Assembly: GCF_000344685.1 (NCBI RefSeq)
Contig: NW_006920422.1
Coordinates: forward strand, 885,864 to 921,934
Reading direction: 5' to 3'
DNA: 36,071 nucleotides
From: Gloeophyllum trabeum ATCC 11539
Taxonomy: Eukaryota > Basidiomycota > Agaricomycetes > Gloeophyllales > Gloeophyllaceae
Numbering within the stretch: the first letter of the stretch is position 1; each line of letters starts with the position of its first letter. The position numbers and the translations under genes are program-made. Positions 20,667-31,183 of the stretch are shown one piece after another. The notes beneath the pieces are model-generated. The model saw nothing but the letters and a program-made list of their open reading frames with translations, was not told the origin of the DNA and searched no databases.

Positions 20667-23213
20667 AATTAAGCACTAATCTTGTCGAAGGGTGCATGAT
20701 GGTGATAATCAACATAACCTGTCTAAATTATATGCAGTATCAATAATTAGTTGTTATGTGCTCTTACTCAGATACAATTTAAGTTCAATTGGGCTGGAGA
20801 AGCAAAGAGATTGAATGGTACGTGCCTTGGTGCCGCATGCGAGACGATGGAAGTGTGTCCGCACCGCCGACTTGGCTTACTGCATGTTCAGGTACCACAG
20901 CAGCACTTGCAAGGGTGTCGGGTGCATGAAGAAATATGTGAACAATAGAGCCTTGGAGTCAGACAAGCATAGAAACTGTTACTTAAAGACGCGCTCGAGT
21001 CCGTGCATGGTGCATCGTGGGGCGCGCGTCTAGCACGTGACTGTGTTGAACCCGCGTTTTACAGCTCCGCTTCAATTTACAAACTCGCGTCCGAACACTT
21101 CACTTCTTCCTCACGGTCTCACCTTCCCCTCGTCAACAAAGATGCATCCCACCGACTTCTACGATAAGTAGCCGCTTTTAGGAGTGGCTGTATATGGTTC
21201 CTGAGGGGGAGTTTGGCTCGCATCAGCAGGTCTCGGTGGTCATCGGCGTCTTGCACGTTGGCACCCACAACGGTCGTACTGGCATTGGTGAGTAATGTAG
21301 TCCTTATCAGTGGATCAATTCCTCCTTCAAGGGAGTATCCAGTTTGTTGTGTTTGCTGGTGCATCGGGGATGTGACTGAATGCCGAATCATGCTCCCTTC
21401 TAGCCCCTGTCTGCCTCGTGAATCTTTTGGTATCCTCCAAGTGTGGTTGTCATGCTTACCACGATCTTTGTAGCTTGAGTGTCTTTGAGTATGATAGTGC
21501 TCCTTGTTTAATCAGGGTTCAGGTGAGTGCTGTGTGTTGGAATGGAAAGTTGAGTATCCCTGATGCTGAGGAATGATCTTTCTAGGCATTTGCAATGGGT
21601 CTTGTTCCCGGGTAATGTATAGTATTTGTCTACATCTACGTATAGCCATGCTGAGACACCGCTGCTCACTCAGGAGCGCGCGCAGTGCTCGCGACGCTCG
21701 CAGCGCTCGTCGCGCAGACCAAGAAGGCGGGCGAGGAGACGGACGACGAGGAGCGGGCCGAGGGCGAGACGGAGTCGATGCTCAAGCTCGCGGGGCACCT
21801 CTTCGCGCACTGCCGCCGGTTCCTGGTCGTGGCGGCCCAGTGCGGGGTGCCCATGCCTGACAGAAGAAGTTTGGCGTCGGACCAGAGCTTGCTGTCTGAG
21901 GGCGACGAGTCGGAGGATAGGGGTAAGCTGGTAAGCACGATGATTGGGACTGTGCATAGACCGCACATGCGCCAGAGAGAGGCGACGGCGACGCCCCGCG
22001 CGGCGAGGAGTATGGGCGACCTGCGCACGCCCAGGCCGGGCGTGGGTGGGTGCGATGCACCGCCCGTACCATCGCTAACAGACGAGGTGCGCTTCAGAAC
22101 ATGGGCACTGCGGAGGTCAGTCCTCGATCAGCAGTATCTCATCCACGTCTTCCTCTTCCTCCTCTCAGTTGATCAAGACACCCCCGATGCTGGAATTCCC
22201 AAGTGGCCCGACGCCGGCAGCGCAAGTGCTCGATGCGCTCCGGCACACGCACGACCAGTGCCCCTCCACCATCGCAGCGTTCATCGGGCACGCACACTCG
22301 CACTCGCGCATGTCGCACGCGTCGAGCACGGGGCACATGTACGACCTGGTGTGCAAGCTGCTGACGATCATCGAGGCGGTGATGCAGCACCCCGCGCTGC
22401 CGTCCGCGAAGCTGCGCGGCGCACGCGAGGGGCTGTACAGCATGACGACGGCCCTCGCGGATGCGGTGCGCATGCTCACGAGCGCGAGTGCCATGAGTGA
22501 GGAGGAGGAGAAGGCCGCACTGCTCAGGTCGGCAACGGGCGCGCTCAAGGCGGCCGCGGACTGCGTCGCGGCGGTGAAACTCTTCTTGAACCGCACGGCC
22601 GTGGGCGATCGCGGGCTGGTGGTGCACCTGCCCAGGCGGGGGCAGACGAGCCCCGTCGTGGGCCCGCGGGCGAAGGTGGTGTTCGAGGAGGCAAAGGGCG
22701 AGGCGAGCCCGGCGGGGATGCTCGGGCAGCGGTTCGTGGAGATGGAGGACGAGGATATGACCATCCAGGCTTTCACTGATGCAAACAAACATGGTAATGT
22801 AGGTTGCATCTGTAACCACACCTGCCGTCATTGCGGCTGCATGTGCCCGTTGGTATGCCAGAGAGCTCATGGTGGACGTGTGTCAGCGACGTGTTGTTTG
22901 GTCGAGGCCAAATGTCAGGATACTGTAGATGCATATGTAGACTGGACCTTTGTTCATAGATAAGAAGAATACATATTTTACTGCATGATGATACCTGTGG
23001 ATGCCTAATCCATTGGAAACTACTGATAAATGGCCTCTTATAACACATTATGCTGCTGTAATCATTACTAATTAGATATAAAGTGTCGGGAGGCCAGCGT
23101 TGGCTGTCTAATTAGAACTAACGTTATAATTGGTCTGATTCCCAGTAATTAGATTTAATTGGAACTGAAAAGAGGAGATTCTGTCTGATCATCACGGGGG
23201 GTTTTCCCTGATG
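20634..23213. mobile_element. 2.58-kb inverted-repeat transposon inside the synthase DH domain, carrying a gene fragment
   Basis: The ends are imperfect inverted repeats starting CATCAGG[A/G]AAAACC; 28 of the first 36 positions match between 20634-20669 and the complement of 23213-23178. Both borders touch CA (20632-20633 and 23214-23215). Removing the element and one CA rejoins the DH coding sequence in frame. AT-rich subterminal blocks with repeated TAATTAG words lie at about 20665-20770 and 23060-23170. The middle (21685-22790) is GC-rich and holds part of a Ras-GEF-like gene. No transposase was recognised, so it is probably non-autonomous. The superfamily is not settled; a 2-bp duplication does not fit hAT (8 bp) or the TA dinucleotide of Tc1/mariner. 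Confidence 0.8.
21685..22790 (+). pseudogene. Fragment of a Ras guanine-nucleotide exchange factor-like gene (Cdc25/Ste6 type), without catalytic domain
   Basis: Two frames, 21685 to about 22085 and about 22090-22790, together resemble the helical middle region of basidiomycete Ras-GEF proteins as I recall them: LAGHLFAHCRRFLVVAAQCG, then a Ser-rich linker, EFPSGPTPAAQVLDALRHTH, FIGHAHSHSRMSHASSTGHM, CKLLTIIEAVMQHP and LKAAADCVAAVKLFLNR. No N-terminal SH3 domain, REM domain or CDC25 catalytic domain is visible here. A +1 shift is needed near 22085-22095, and a few residues expected between MYDLV and CKLL seem absent. Codons are much richer in G+C than the surrounding transposon. It sits wholly within the element and is best read as captured host sequence. 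The family call rests on memory of the motif pattern. Confidence 0.6.
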
Positions 23214-23215
23214 CA

Positions 23216-26200
23216 TTCTTCCGCTATCTTCAGAAAGACCTATACAGGTAGAAGTCGGACTTGAAGGCTGTAAGTGGACTGTACGGAGCGCTTCGAACAA
23301 ACAACTCTCGAGTGCCTATCCACCGAAAGTAGGTTTCCGCTTACTAACAGACACTGATGCTTACTTGCCTAGTATGATCACATTCACGCCGAGGGATACT
23401 TGTCATTTGATAGTGATGCCCTGGACAAGGAAGAACCCGAGTCACTCGAGCAAAGAATGGGACGCCTCAAGCACATTGACATGAGAGGTAGAAATCCTAA
23501 TGTTCTAGTAAGACAGACAGCTGACCGTTCCTGTATAGATTTCTACAGGCGATTTACTTCTTTCGCTCAATATGGCTCCACATATCAGCGTGTCACATCG
23601 TGCTATCATGGTTTCCAAAAGGATGGGCAAGAGGAAATACTCATACAGCTGCGTGGCAATGACGGAGACCTCCCCAGGTGTGTTGCGTCACCGTAATACA
23701 TATGAGGGCAGCTAAAACAACGACTGGTAGTTTGGATAACTACGTCATTCACCCCGCGATTCTTGACGCGGCCATGCATGCTTTAGTGCACCCTGTTATG
23801 ACCGGTAGAGAAGATAAGTCTCGATATTACCTTCCTTCAAGGATTGGAGCCCTCCTCGTTCACAGGGCTTTGTTGCACAAATCCTTTTCCGGGACATTAT
23901 TCACTCACGCAACTCTGACGGAGTGGACTCCGGGTAGGTGCCTGAGGCCAATTCAAGCTGCGTAGGGCGTAGGCCGTTACTCATCCGTGCCTCCAGATAC
24001 AACGACATATGATGTCTCCATTTTTGACACTCATGGTGCATGTCTCTGCACGATAGAGGCCTTAGAAGTGGCGCTCCATGGTCCCCGCAGGGAGCAAGTT
24101 CATTTCCGGTACGAGTTGACATACGTGGAACCCTTAGGCGAAACCACAGGATTGGAGTTGGGTTATGCGGGTTCCCCTGATAGCATCACTCCGAGCTGTG
24201 GAAGTCCAGGGACAGCATCTTCAGAGCAAACCGGGGTCTTCTTGTTTGTTGGAGAAAGCTTCGACGCAATTGTGATTGAATATGCTCGCGGACGAGAAAT
24301 GAATATCAAGCAGGCTATCGTCGAGCTCGATCCTCATATGAATCTGTCCCTCTGGTTCATTTCCGTGGATGGGATGAACGGACAAGCCTCCTTTGGTTTT
24401 ACCAGGTCTCTGAGGCAGGAATACCGCGCATGGACCATCAGATGCGTAGTCTTTCCATATGCGTGGAAAAAGGAAAGAATGATTGCTGCTGTCCGTACCC
24501 TGGCAAACAGGGATTGCGAACTCGAGGTAATGATCGGGGCACATGAAGAAATACTGGTTCCGAGGCTGGTACCTTCCGCCGCGCCGAGTCGTGCGGTCCC
24601 GTTCGAACCCGCGGAACCTTGGGTTCTGGATGCAGGTGAAGTGACCCACATATCCCTGCCTGGAGTACCACAGAACCATGTGCTCGTGCACGTCGCCGAT
24701 GTTTCGATAATAACAGACACATTGTGGGCGTTTATCGGGGAAATCCAGGATACCACACGCCGAGTTATTGGCATGACAGCCGGCCCACTCACGAATGTCG
24801 TAGCCACGCATGTTGGCAGCATTGCAGATATCCCTAGCGAATCGACTACATCGGCGTTGGGCTCCGGTCATATCGCTCGTGCGATCGGCATCCTCTGTAT
24901 AGGACCTGCGATATTCCGTAATCCCCTCCGGTTGAATGGTGCTACAGCTCTTGTGACGCAATCTTCAACTGAGGTCGGCCGCGAAATAGCTTCGTTATAT
25001 CGCTCGCTGGGATTGGCAGTACTGGAGTTCTCCGGGGAGCCTTCTCTTTCTGACATCAAGGAGCTCCGGCAGCAGCGTCCAAATTACGTCGTGTCGGCAT
25101 GTCAGCGCTCGTCCTTGGAAGAGATGTATGCCGACATTCTGCATCCAGGCGGCAGGCTGCTTGTTTGGAGGGACAAGGGGGCGAAGAGCTTGCATCACAT
25201 CTTGGAATTCGACCCTTGGACCTTCGGCGACGCCTTGCGATGCGCGCTCAATGACGCAATTGGCCTGGTAGGCAAGTCCTTTGTACCACTCTCCGCTTCA
25301 CTAGGCAAGCAAATCCCCGACGTCGTGGCACACAAGAGGACATTATTCAAAAAAGATAAGACGTATCTACTCATAGGTGGAATAGGGAGCCTAGGCATAG
25401 AGATAGCGCTGTGGATGTATCAGGTATGTCACTCTTTCGTACGGGGTGTTTGCTTCCTTATGCATGGTAAATGCAATAGCTAGGTGCCCGGCATATTGTG
25501 CTCACGTCCCGCTCGGGAGTTGAAGGGGTTTCCCGGAGGGAACTTAGCTCTTCGATGCGAATTCTATCTTATTTGAAAGGACGCTCAGACCTGTCACTAC
25601 GGCTTTTGAAGGTTGACGCCACCTCTTTGCAAGACATGGGAGCTCTGGCCCATGATATCGGTGAAAATCTTGGCGGTTGTATGCTCCTTTCAGGGATCCT
25701 GGAGGACCGGACGTTCGCCCTGCAAACAGAAGATACCTTCGAAAGACCTTTCCCACCTAAAATCAACGCATTCCTCACTCTACAAGAGACTATGCCGGTG
25801 CACGAAATGGATTTTGTCATTGTCTTCTCATCAGTTGTCGCCGTGTTCGGGAACGCAGGTCAGACAAATTACACGAGGTATGCTGTCATCATCTTCTTTA
25901 CTGGATGCAACCAGTCAATATTTGGGCAGTGCAAACACCGCGTTAGCTGGGCTAGTGCAAAATCGCCGGAATATGTTCTGTCTAGTATGCCCTGCTGTCA
26001 ATGATAGTGCGGTGGTGACGAGTCATATCGGGGACAGAGCATATCTTTCGCGTATCTCACATATTTTCAGCTGGGGTGTCACCTGCTCTGGTAAGTATAA
26101 CAGTTGCACATACAAGTTGTGACCTGACTCTTCTCCAGAGTTATGCAGTCAACTGGAAGATGGGCTCCTTATACTTGCAGAAAGACCCATCTGGCAATAC

Positions 26201-28072
26201 GTCCCACATCTGGACTGGAACACCATTGCATTGAATATGGGCCGCTCTAAAATTTTTAACCACCTTATATCCGACGAATATGTTAGCATCCGCGCGGCGG
26301 ATTCGCTTTCCTCACCCACGACTCTCCGAGGTGTGATATGTCAAGTCCTCGAAATTGCGATGGAAGACTTATCTCCGGACGTTCCTTTGACGAGCTATGG
26401 CCTGGACTCCCTGTCCGCTGCTTCTTTATCATCTGCACTTCTTCCGTTCGTCAAAGTGTCGCAGATACAGCTTTTAGCTGATGTTACGATTCGGCAACTC
26501 GAGACGCGTATGGAGGCTACCATTAGCCATAGCACTCAGATACAAGCTCCCAATAACGAGGACGATCTCAAGGCCCAAGAGATGCTCCAATTGGTGGAGC
26601 ACTTTGCGTTAGGCCTTGCGCTTATGCATCGTTCACGCAGTCGCGACGGGGCATCAGTATTCCCGAATAAGATCCCACTTCTGACCGGTACGACCGGCAG
26701 CCTCGGCTCGCATGTGTTGTCCAGGTTGCTTATGTCCACGGAGGTCGAGAAAATCTACGTTTTTCTGAGGTATAATAATTCCGCCGCCTCACCTTTGTCC
26801 AGACAGAAAGCAGCTTTCGAGTCGCGGCAGTTGGATGTCTCCCTTCTGTGCCCTAACAGGGTCACTTTCTTGGAAGGAAACCTTGCTCATCCTTATCTAG
26901 GAATGTGCGAAGCTGCTTATAATGAGGTAGGCTTCGTAACAGGTTCATTCCATAACGTCTGACGACAGTGAGGTAGCTGCGGGATAGCGTGACCCATATA
27001 GTGCACATTGGTACGATATGAGGAGTCGGAAACGTTATCACTGCGGTCACTCACCATGCTCATAGGCTGGGCAGTGTCTTTGAGCGCAACACTGCAATCG
27101 TACAAACCCGATATTGCAGGGCTCCGTCACCTTGTTGATCTCGCACTTTCAAGCCGAGCGAACGGGGCAGCTAAATTGTTGTATGTTAGCTCAGGTGGCA
27201 TTTTCAGGCGTAAGGATCACTCATCTTTTACTCTTTACCTGTCTCACATCCGTGGCCAGAACTGGACCGACTTTCGGAGCTCTCCAGTGCTGTCGAAGAA
27301 GCCCCTATTGCAGACGCGAAGGTTGCCGTAGGATCTGGGTACTCTGAATCAAAATGGGTTGCCGAAAGTCTCCTAGCTATCGCGGCAGAGCGCGCTGCTC
27401 TGCCAGTTACCGTTGTCCGTGTTCATCAGCTGAGTGGCTCCGACAACGGCGCCTGGAAGTCTTCTGAGTGGTTCCCATCGATGGTATCCGCAAGTGTCGC
27501 CTTAGGGTACTTCCCCAGTGGACCTGATGTAAGAAGCGAGTTTATCGTAGCTCTTCACAGTCAATTAAACTCCCTGAATCTAGACTATATCCTGGTTGCC
27601 CGTCTCAACAGCTGCAGCAGCACTGTCGGAGATGATCGACTCGGAGGAGCCAATCCTCCATCTTCGACACCCTTCGCCGGTTCCCTGGAGTAGTATCGCC
27701 AATCCCATTGCCGCTTCTCTTAACCTCTCTACAATCTCGTTCCAGGAGTGGTTCCAGCTTTTGCGAGAAGAGCTAGAGGCCATTGACCGTGGGACCCGCA
27801 CTATGTCCAGAGAGCTGGAGCCAGGTATCCGAGCCATGGACGTATACCGTACGGCTTGCCCGATGGATCACCCTGCTCGGGCAATTACGGATAGCAACGG
27901 CATCACCGTCATATTGGCCATGGAGAAAGCCCTGCAATGCTCTCCGACCTTGCGAGACCCTCGTCTACCGCAGATTCAGCCCAGTGATGCCCTCAAATGG
28001 ATAGATTACTGGAGGAAGATAGGGTTCCTGCCGGAACAATGCTCAGGGCCATCGGGTATACGTTCCTCTTAA
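23216..28072 (+). CDS. Reducing polyketide synthase, 3' part (rest of DH, psiKR/degenerate ER, KR, ACP, thioester reductase)
   Basis: Exons: 23216-23328, 23373-23487, 23539-23677, 23731-23933, 23997-25423, 25480-25877, 25930-26090, 26139-26926, 26977-27010, 27066-27209, 27260-27528, 27584-28072. Numbered with the 5' part the whole would be 2384 residues. DH ends with HPAILDAAMHA (Asp about 1093). The next 500 residues look like a structural pseudo-ketoreductase and a worn ER-like fold (LHPGGRLLVW). The ketoreductase has GGIGSLG (1609-1615), FSSV and QTNYT (Tyr about 1755). The carrier protein has SYGLDSLS (Ser about 1901). The C-terminus is a Lys2/thioester-reductase type SDR with LTGTTGSLG (1992-2000) and GYSESKW (Tyr 2160, Lys 2164), which usually releases an aldehyde or alcohol. 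No stop or shift was seen in any exon; the part is stranded from its promoter by the transposon. Confidence 0.88.
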
Positions 28073-29141
28073 GAAGGCTATGCTGAGCAATATTGGTGTG
28101 TTAGTGTAGTCTGTCGGTATCTCTGACGCTATGGGACACTTCTCCGCCATACCGGAGGCTTGGATACAATCTATTCTACTAGTACGAGTCCTCGTTCACC
28201 CTATGCGCCGTGAAGTGCGAATGCAGATCGAAAGCAGCGCCCGAGCCTACTAGTAGCCTGTAATCCTAGGATTGCGAGGTCCTTGTCCGAGGTTGATCAA
28301 CCTCGTAGTCGAAGCACGATGTGGCATCAGAGCAATTAGGTTACGTATGCTAACACTCTCGATATGTTCCCGTCAACGCGCATACAACAACGAACCGTCT
28401 GGATTCGTAGTGCGTCATGCTGTGTTCCGCATCGTGCCAGCGACCAGCTAACCAACCAGGCACGCGAGGGCCTTCCAACCGATCCGAGAAGCGCCAGGCG
28501 CTGGTTTGGAGGGACGTCGTCAATGTATATCCTTCCCTGCACCGGAGCCATACGCTATCCAACGTGTCGGCACTGCGGATTCAAGCCTCTCCTACGCGAC
28601 CCATCATCTTTCTCGTCTTCCCTCTGGGTCATCCCCGTCGTCAAGACCCGGAGGACGCAGAGGGGCTGGAAGCGTAGGTTCCTGCAGGGATGGCCTCGCG
28701 TCATGGCTGGTCGTCCACCAGTTGGGATGGGACCTGCGATGGATACTGAAGAGGGACTCGGATTGAACTTGGTCACTCCCGAAGGAAGGTCACCTTCGCG
28801 TCCCCACACCGCTCTCCCGCCTGTCGCCCCACTCGCCAACGCAGACCTCCAGGAAGTCAGGCCGCACCGCCACAACCACCGCGCAGACGAGCACGGCGAT
28901 GCTCAAGATATCGCAGCCTCGCGAGGCGTGCCGTCAACGGACGGCCCCATCATCGTGGAAGCAGAAGTATTTCATCTTACGAATAGACATACCCAACACG
29001 ACGCAGCATTGAGAGACGTGATCGCTGCATAGCACTCGATCAGTATGGCGAAAACCTGGGTGGGATGAGCGCCCACGAGCCGGGGGCACAGCAGGTTGAA
29101 TCCATCTTAGGTTTGACAGCCTGCAGAGCGAGGGGGCTTGC
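28073..29141. other. Spacer with possible relics of the single-pass membrane family
   Basis: No intact gene. On the minus strand at 28915-28797 a frame reads a membrane helix running into RPDFLEVCVGEW, like the helix and [Y/F]-x-E-V parts of the family at 6133 and 31561, but a TGA lies just upstream. On the plus strand, 28417-28677 reads VWRDVVN and later IIFLVFPLGHPRR before a stop, like the family's intron-border and M-P-x-P-R motifs. The two overlap only loosely and lie on opposite strands, so at least one may be chance. Confidence 0.3.
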
Positions 29142-29149
29142 TATATATA
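29142..29149 (+). promoter_or_regulatory. TATA box upstream of the 29197 pseudogene
   Basis: TATATATA, 48 bases before the ATG at 29197, followed by the pyrimidine-rich CTGCTCATCTCAACCCTCC. It is a well-formed core promoter in front of a coding frame that now carries an early stop. Confidence 0.5.
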
Positions 29150-29196
29150 GCGCTGTCCATGAAGTTCGACTGCTCATCTCAACCCTCCGAAGCACA

Positions 29197-29968
29197 ATGC
29201 ACACAGCTTCACAGCACGCACCAGACACATAACAAGCCTGCCCAGGGCGCCAAGTCGTGCATCCATGTACTCTCGACGCCCCGCCCGTATCTTCGTTCGC
29301 TTATTCGAGAATACTGAACCACATGAAGATCCTAATGCAGATGAATACGCCGCCAGACAGCCTGTTGTGGCTGCTTCTGATACCAGTTTGTTACGGGGTG
29401 TGCGTCGTCCTTGAGATATTATACCCGCCGAGGAGGCTGCGTAGGTACCAGACTAGACAAGAGAGGACGAGGCCAAGGAGTGTGTAAGGTCCAGCGGGTC
29501 GTAAGGCTGAGCTGATTGTGATATCCTTGTTTCGCAGGATCGACAGAACAAGATCAGCTGGCCGTCGAGCCCTACAACCCATCCGCGAGAGAATCCCAAT
29601 CGAGGGCCATGGCGAGTCTGAGAGGAGTCCGCCGGGTCATGGCCAGCGTTCTGAGGGTGCTGTGTCTCGAGCCTTTAAGCGAATTGCTATACGAGAGCCT
29701 CCACCGGCCAATGATCTGGGCATACATGGTGATGAAAAAGGTGGAAGACAAATACCAGTGCAGGCTCGTTGTTTCGCGCTCGATACAAGACAGAGGGGAG
29801 CCTAGATACGCCGGAGGTGAAGGTACGGTGCGTCACAGAATCCCGGGGATACAAGCGCTGAGACTTCTCTGGTTCAGTCCAGGAAACTATAGAGCTACAG
29901 CAAATCGAGACGGAATCCAGTCCAGAATGGTGCAGAACGGAATGTTGAGGTGTAGCAGTGTAAGATAG
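29197..29968 (+). pseudogene. Broken single-pass membrane protein gene with early nonsense codon
   Basis: From the ATG at 29197 the frame reads MHTASQHAPDT, hits TAA at 29230-29232, then stays open through a membrane helix (LLWLLLIPVCYGVCVVLEIL) and a basic PPRRLR. A phase-1 intron 29441-29537 (GTAGGT...TTCGCAG) joins to a second exon reading to TAG at 29966-29968. The layout (short head, one helix, arginines, then a soluble part with RPMIWAYMVMKK) recalls the family of 6133 and 31561, but the C-terminal half aligns poorly. A shorter protein from the in-frame ATG at 29323 remains possible. The 3' part overlaps a tandem duplication. Confidence 0.45.
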
Positions 29969-30265
29969 TTTCCAGTTACTCGTAGTGGTTGTACTTGGAC
30001 AAGCTCGGAAGCCTAGTATTCATAGCATAGACTGCACTATAATAGAGCGACAATGAGCAGCGATGTGACACGACGGGTGATACCGCGACCAGCTACATAG
30101 CCCAATAAGAACGACGCGTCGCGCCCGCCTTCTCAGACGAGAGCGAGCGTTCTTGCATCAGACCAAAGTCATAGGAGAGATGCAGAGCTCGCAAGCTGTT
30201 TTCGCTTTCGTTCCAAGCCAGGGGCGGGAGTCGGAGTACTATACTGGTTGACTTGTTGAATGCAG
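29740..30265 (+). repeat. Tandem direct duplication, unit 1
   Basis: Matches unit 2 (30271-30710) in order along its length: shared landmarks are CAGTGCAGG, GATACAAGACAGAGGGGAGCC / CATACAAGACAGAGGGGAGCC, AGTTACTCGTAGT, ATAGCATAG, ACAATGAGCAGC / ACGATGAGCAGC, TGATACCGCGAC, AAGCCAGG and GAGTCGGAGTACT. The unit includes the 3' part of the 29197 pseudogene. Confidence 0.75.
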
Positions 30266-30270
30266 TCTTG

Positions 30271-30710
30271 GAGAAGAACGTCTATCAGTGCAGGGTGGTG
30301 CTGTCACGGCCCATACAAGACAGAGGGGAGCCTCGTCACGTCGGGGCTGAAGGTACGCTTCGTCAGAGACGTCGGGATGATGCAAGTACTGAGATCAATC
30401 TCGGTCCAATCCAGGAAGCTATAGCAGTTACTCGTAGTAGTTGTAATCGGACAAAAAGGTCAACCAAGCTCGTAAGCTGAGTAATCATAGCATAGGAGCC
30501 TCCGTACTGACGTTTGATAGCACGACGATGAGCAGCGCCGAGACCCGATGAGTGATACCGCGACGAGCGGAGAGCCTTTTGAAAGAAGAGCAACTGTTCT
30601 TGAGGTCAGATCAAAGCCATGCGAGAAGTGCAGAGTTCGGAAGCTGTTTATGCGTTCATTTCAAGCCAGGCAAACGCGAGTCGGAGTACTGTGCTGGTTG
30701 ACTCGTAGAA
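30271..30710 (+). repeat. Tandem direct duplication, unit 2
   Basis: Diverged copy of unit 1, shorter by small deletions (offset 531 bases at the start, 450 at the end). It contains a remnant coding stretch (VYQCRVVLSRPIQDRGEPR) matching KYQCRLVVSRSIQDRGEPR of unit 1. The hAT-like element begins about 40 bases after it. Confidence 0.75.
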
Positions 30711-30751
30711 AATTAGTCCTGCGAGCGCGCTCCGGGATTTTTAGGTAGCAC

Positions 30752-31175
30752 CAAGGGGCGGACACCGGGAGATGCCGAGACCACATGCAGGGGGAGGGGG
30801 GGGACCTCGGACCCCTTAACTGAGATTTATTATCAGTTACGCGCCCAGTCATCTGGGGTAAGGGGGCTAACGGGTAGGTATCTGGCACACCATTGGGTAC
30901 TTTTGAGTAACCTAAATGCCTTTTTGAAGTATCCCAGAGGAAAGCGGAGAGAAAGAATGACCCCTGGTAGCGATCTTCAGAAAAACATATGAATTGTGAC
31001 CGAAGTAGATGTGACACCAGCCGTGACAGATTAACCCTAACCCTTCCTGGCCATGCGACATACCTTCCCTTTATGTACCGTGAGACCGTCCCACGGGGGG
31101 AGGGGGGGTCCCCTGAAGACCCTTAACTGAGATTTGTGGCATGTGGTCTAAAATTTTATTTCTGTCCGCCCCTTG
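30752..31175. mobile_element. 424-bp hAT-type MITE
   Basis: 13-bp perfect inverted repeats (CAAGGGGCGGACA at 30752-30764 and its complement at 31163-31175) are flanked by an 8-bp direct duplication GGTAGCAC (30744-30751 and 31176-31183). Ends of CA[A/G]xG type with 8-bp duplications define hAT elements. Subterminal inverted words (AGACCACATGC / GCATGTGGTCT) and a repeated G-rich block ending CCCTTAACTGAGATTT (before 30827 and 31135) lie inside. No transposase coding is present. Confidence 0.88.
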
Positions 31176-31183
31176 GGTAGCAC

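Noticed and set aside
28364..29032. 222-codon plus-strand open frame
   Set aside because: Low-complexity, Arg/Pro/His-rich and without a family match; shorter readings in other frames resemble the membrane family better, though weakly.
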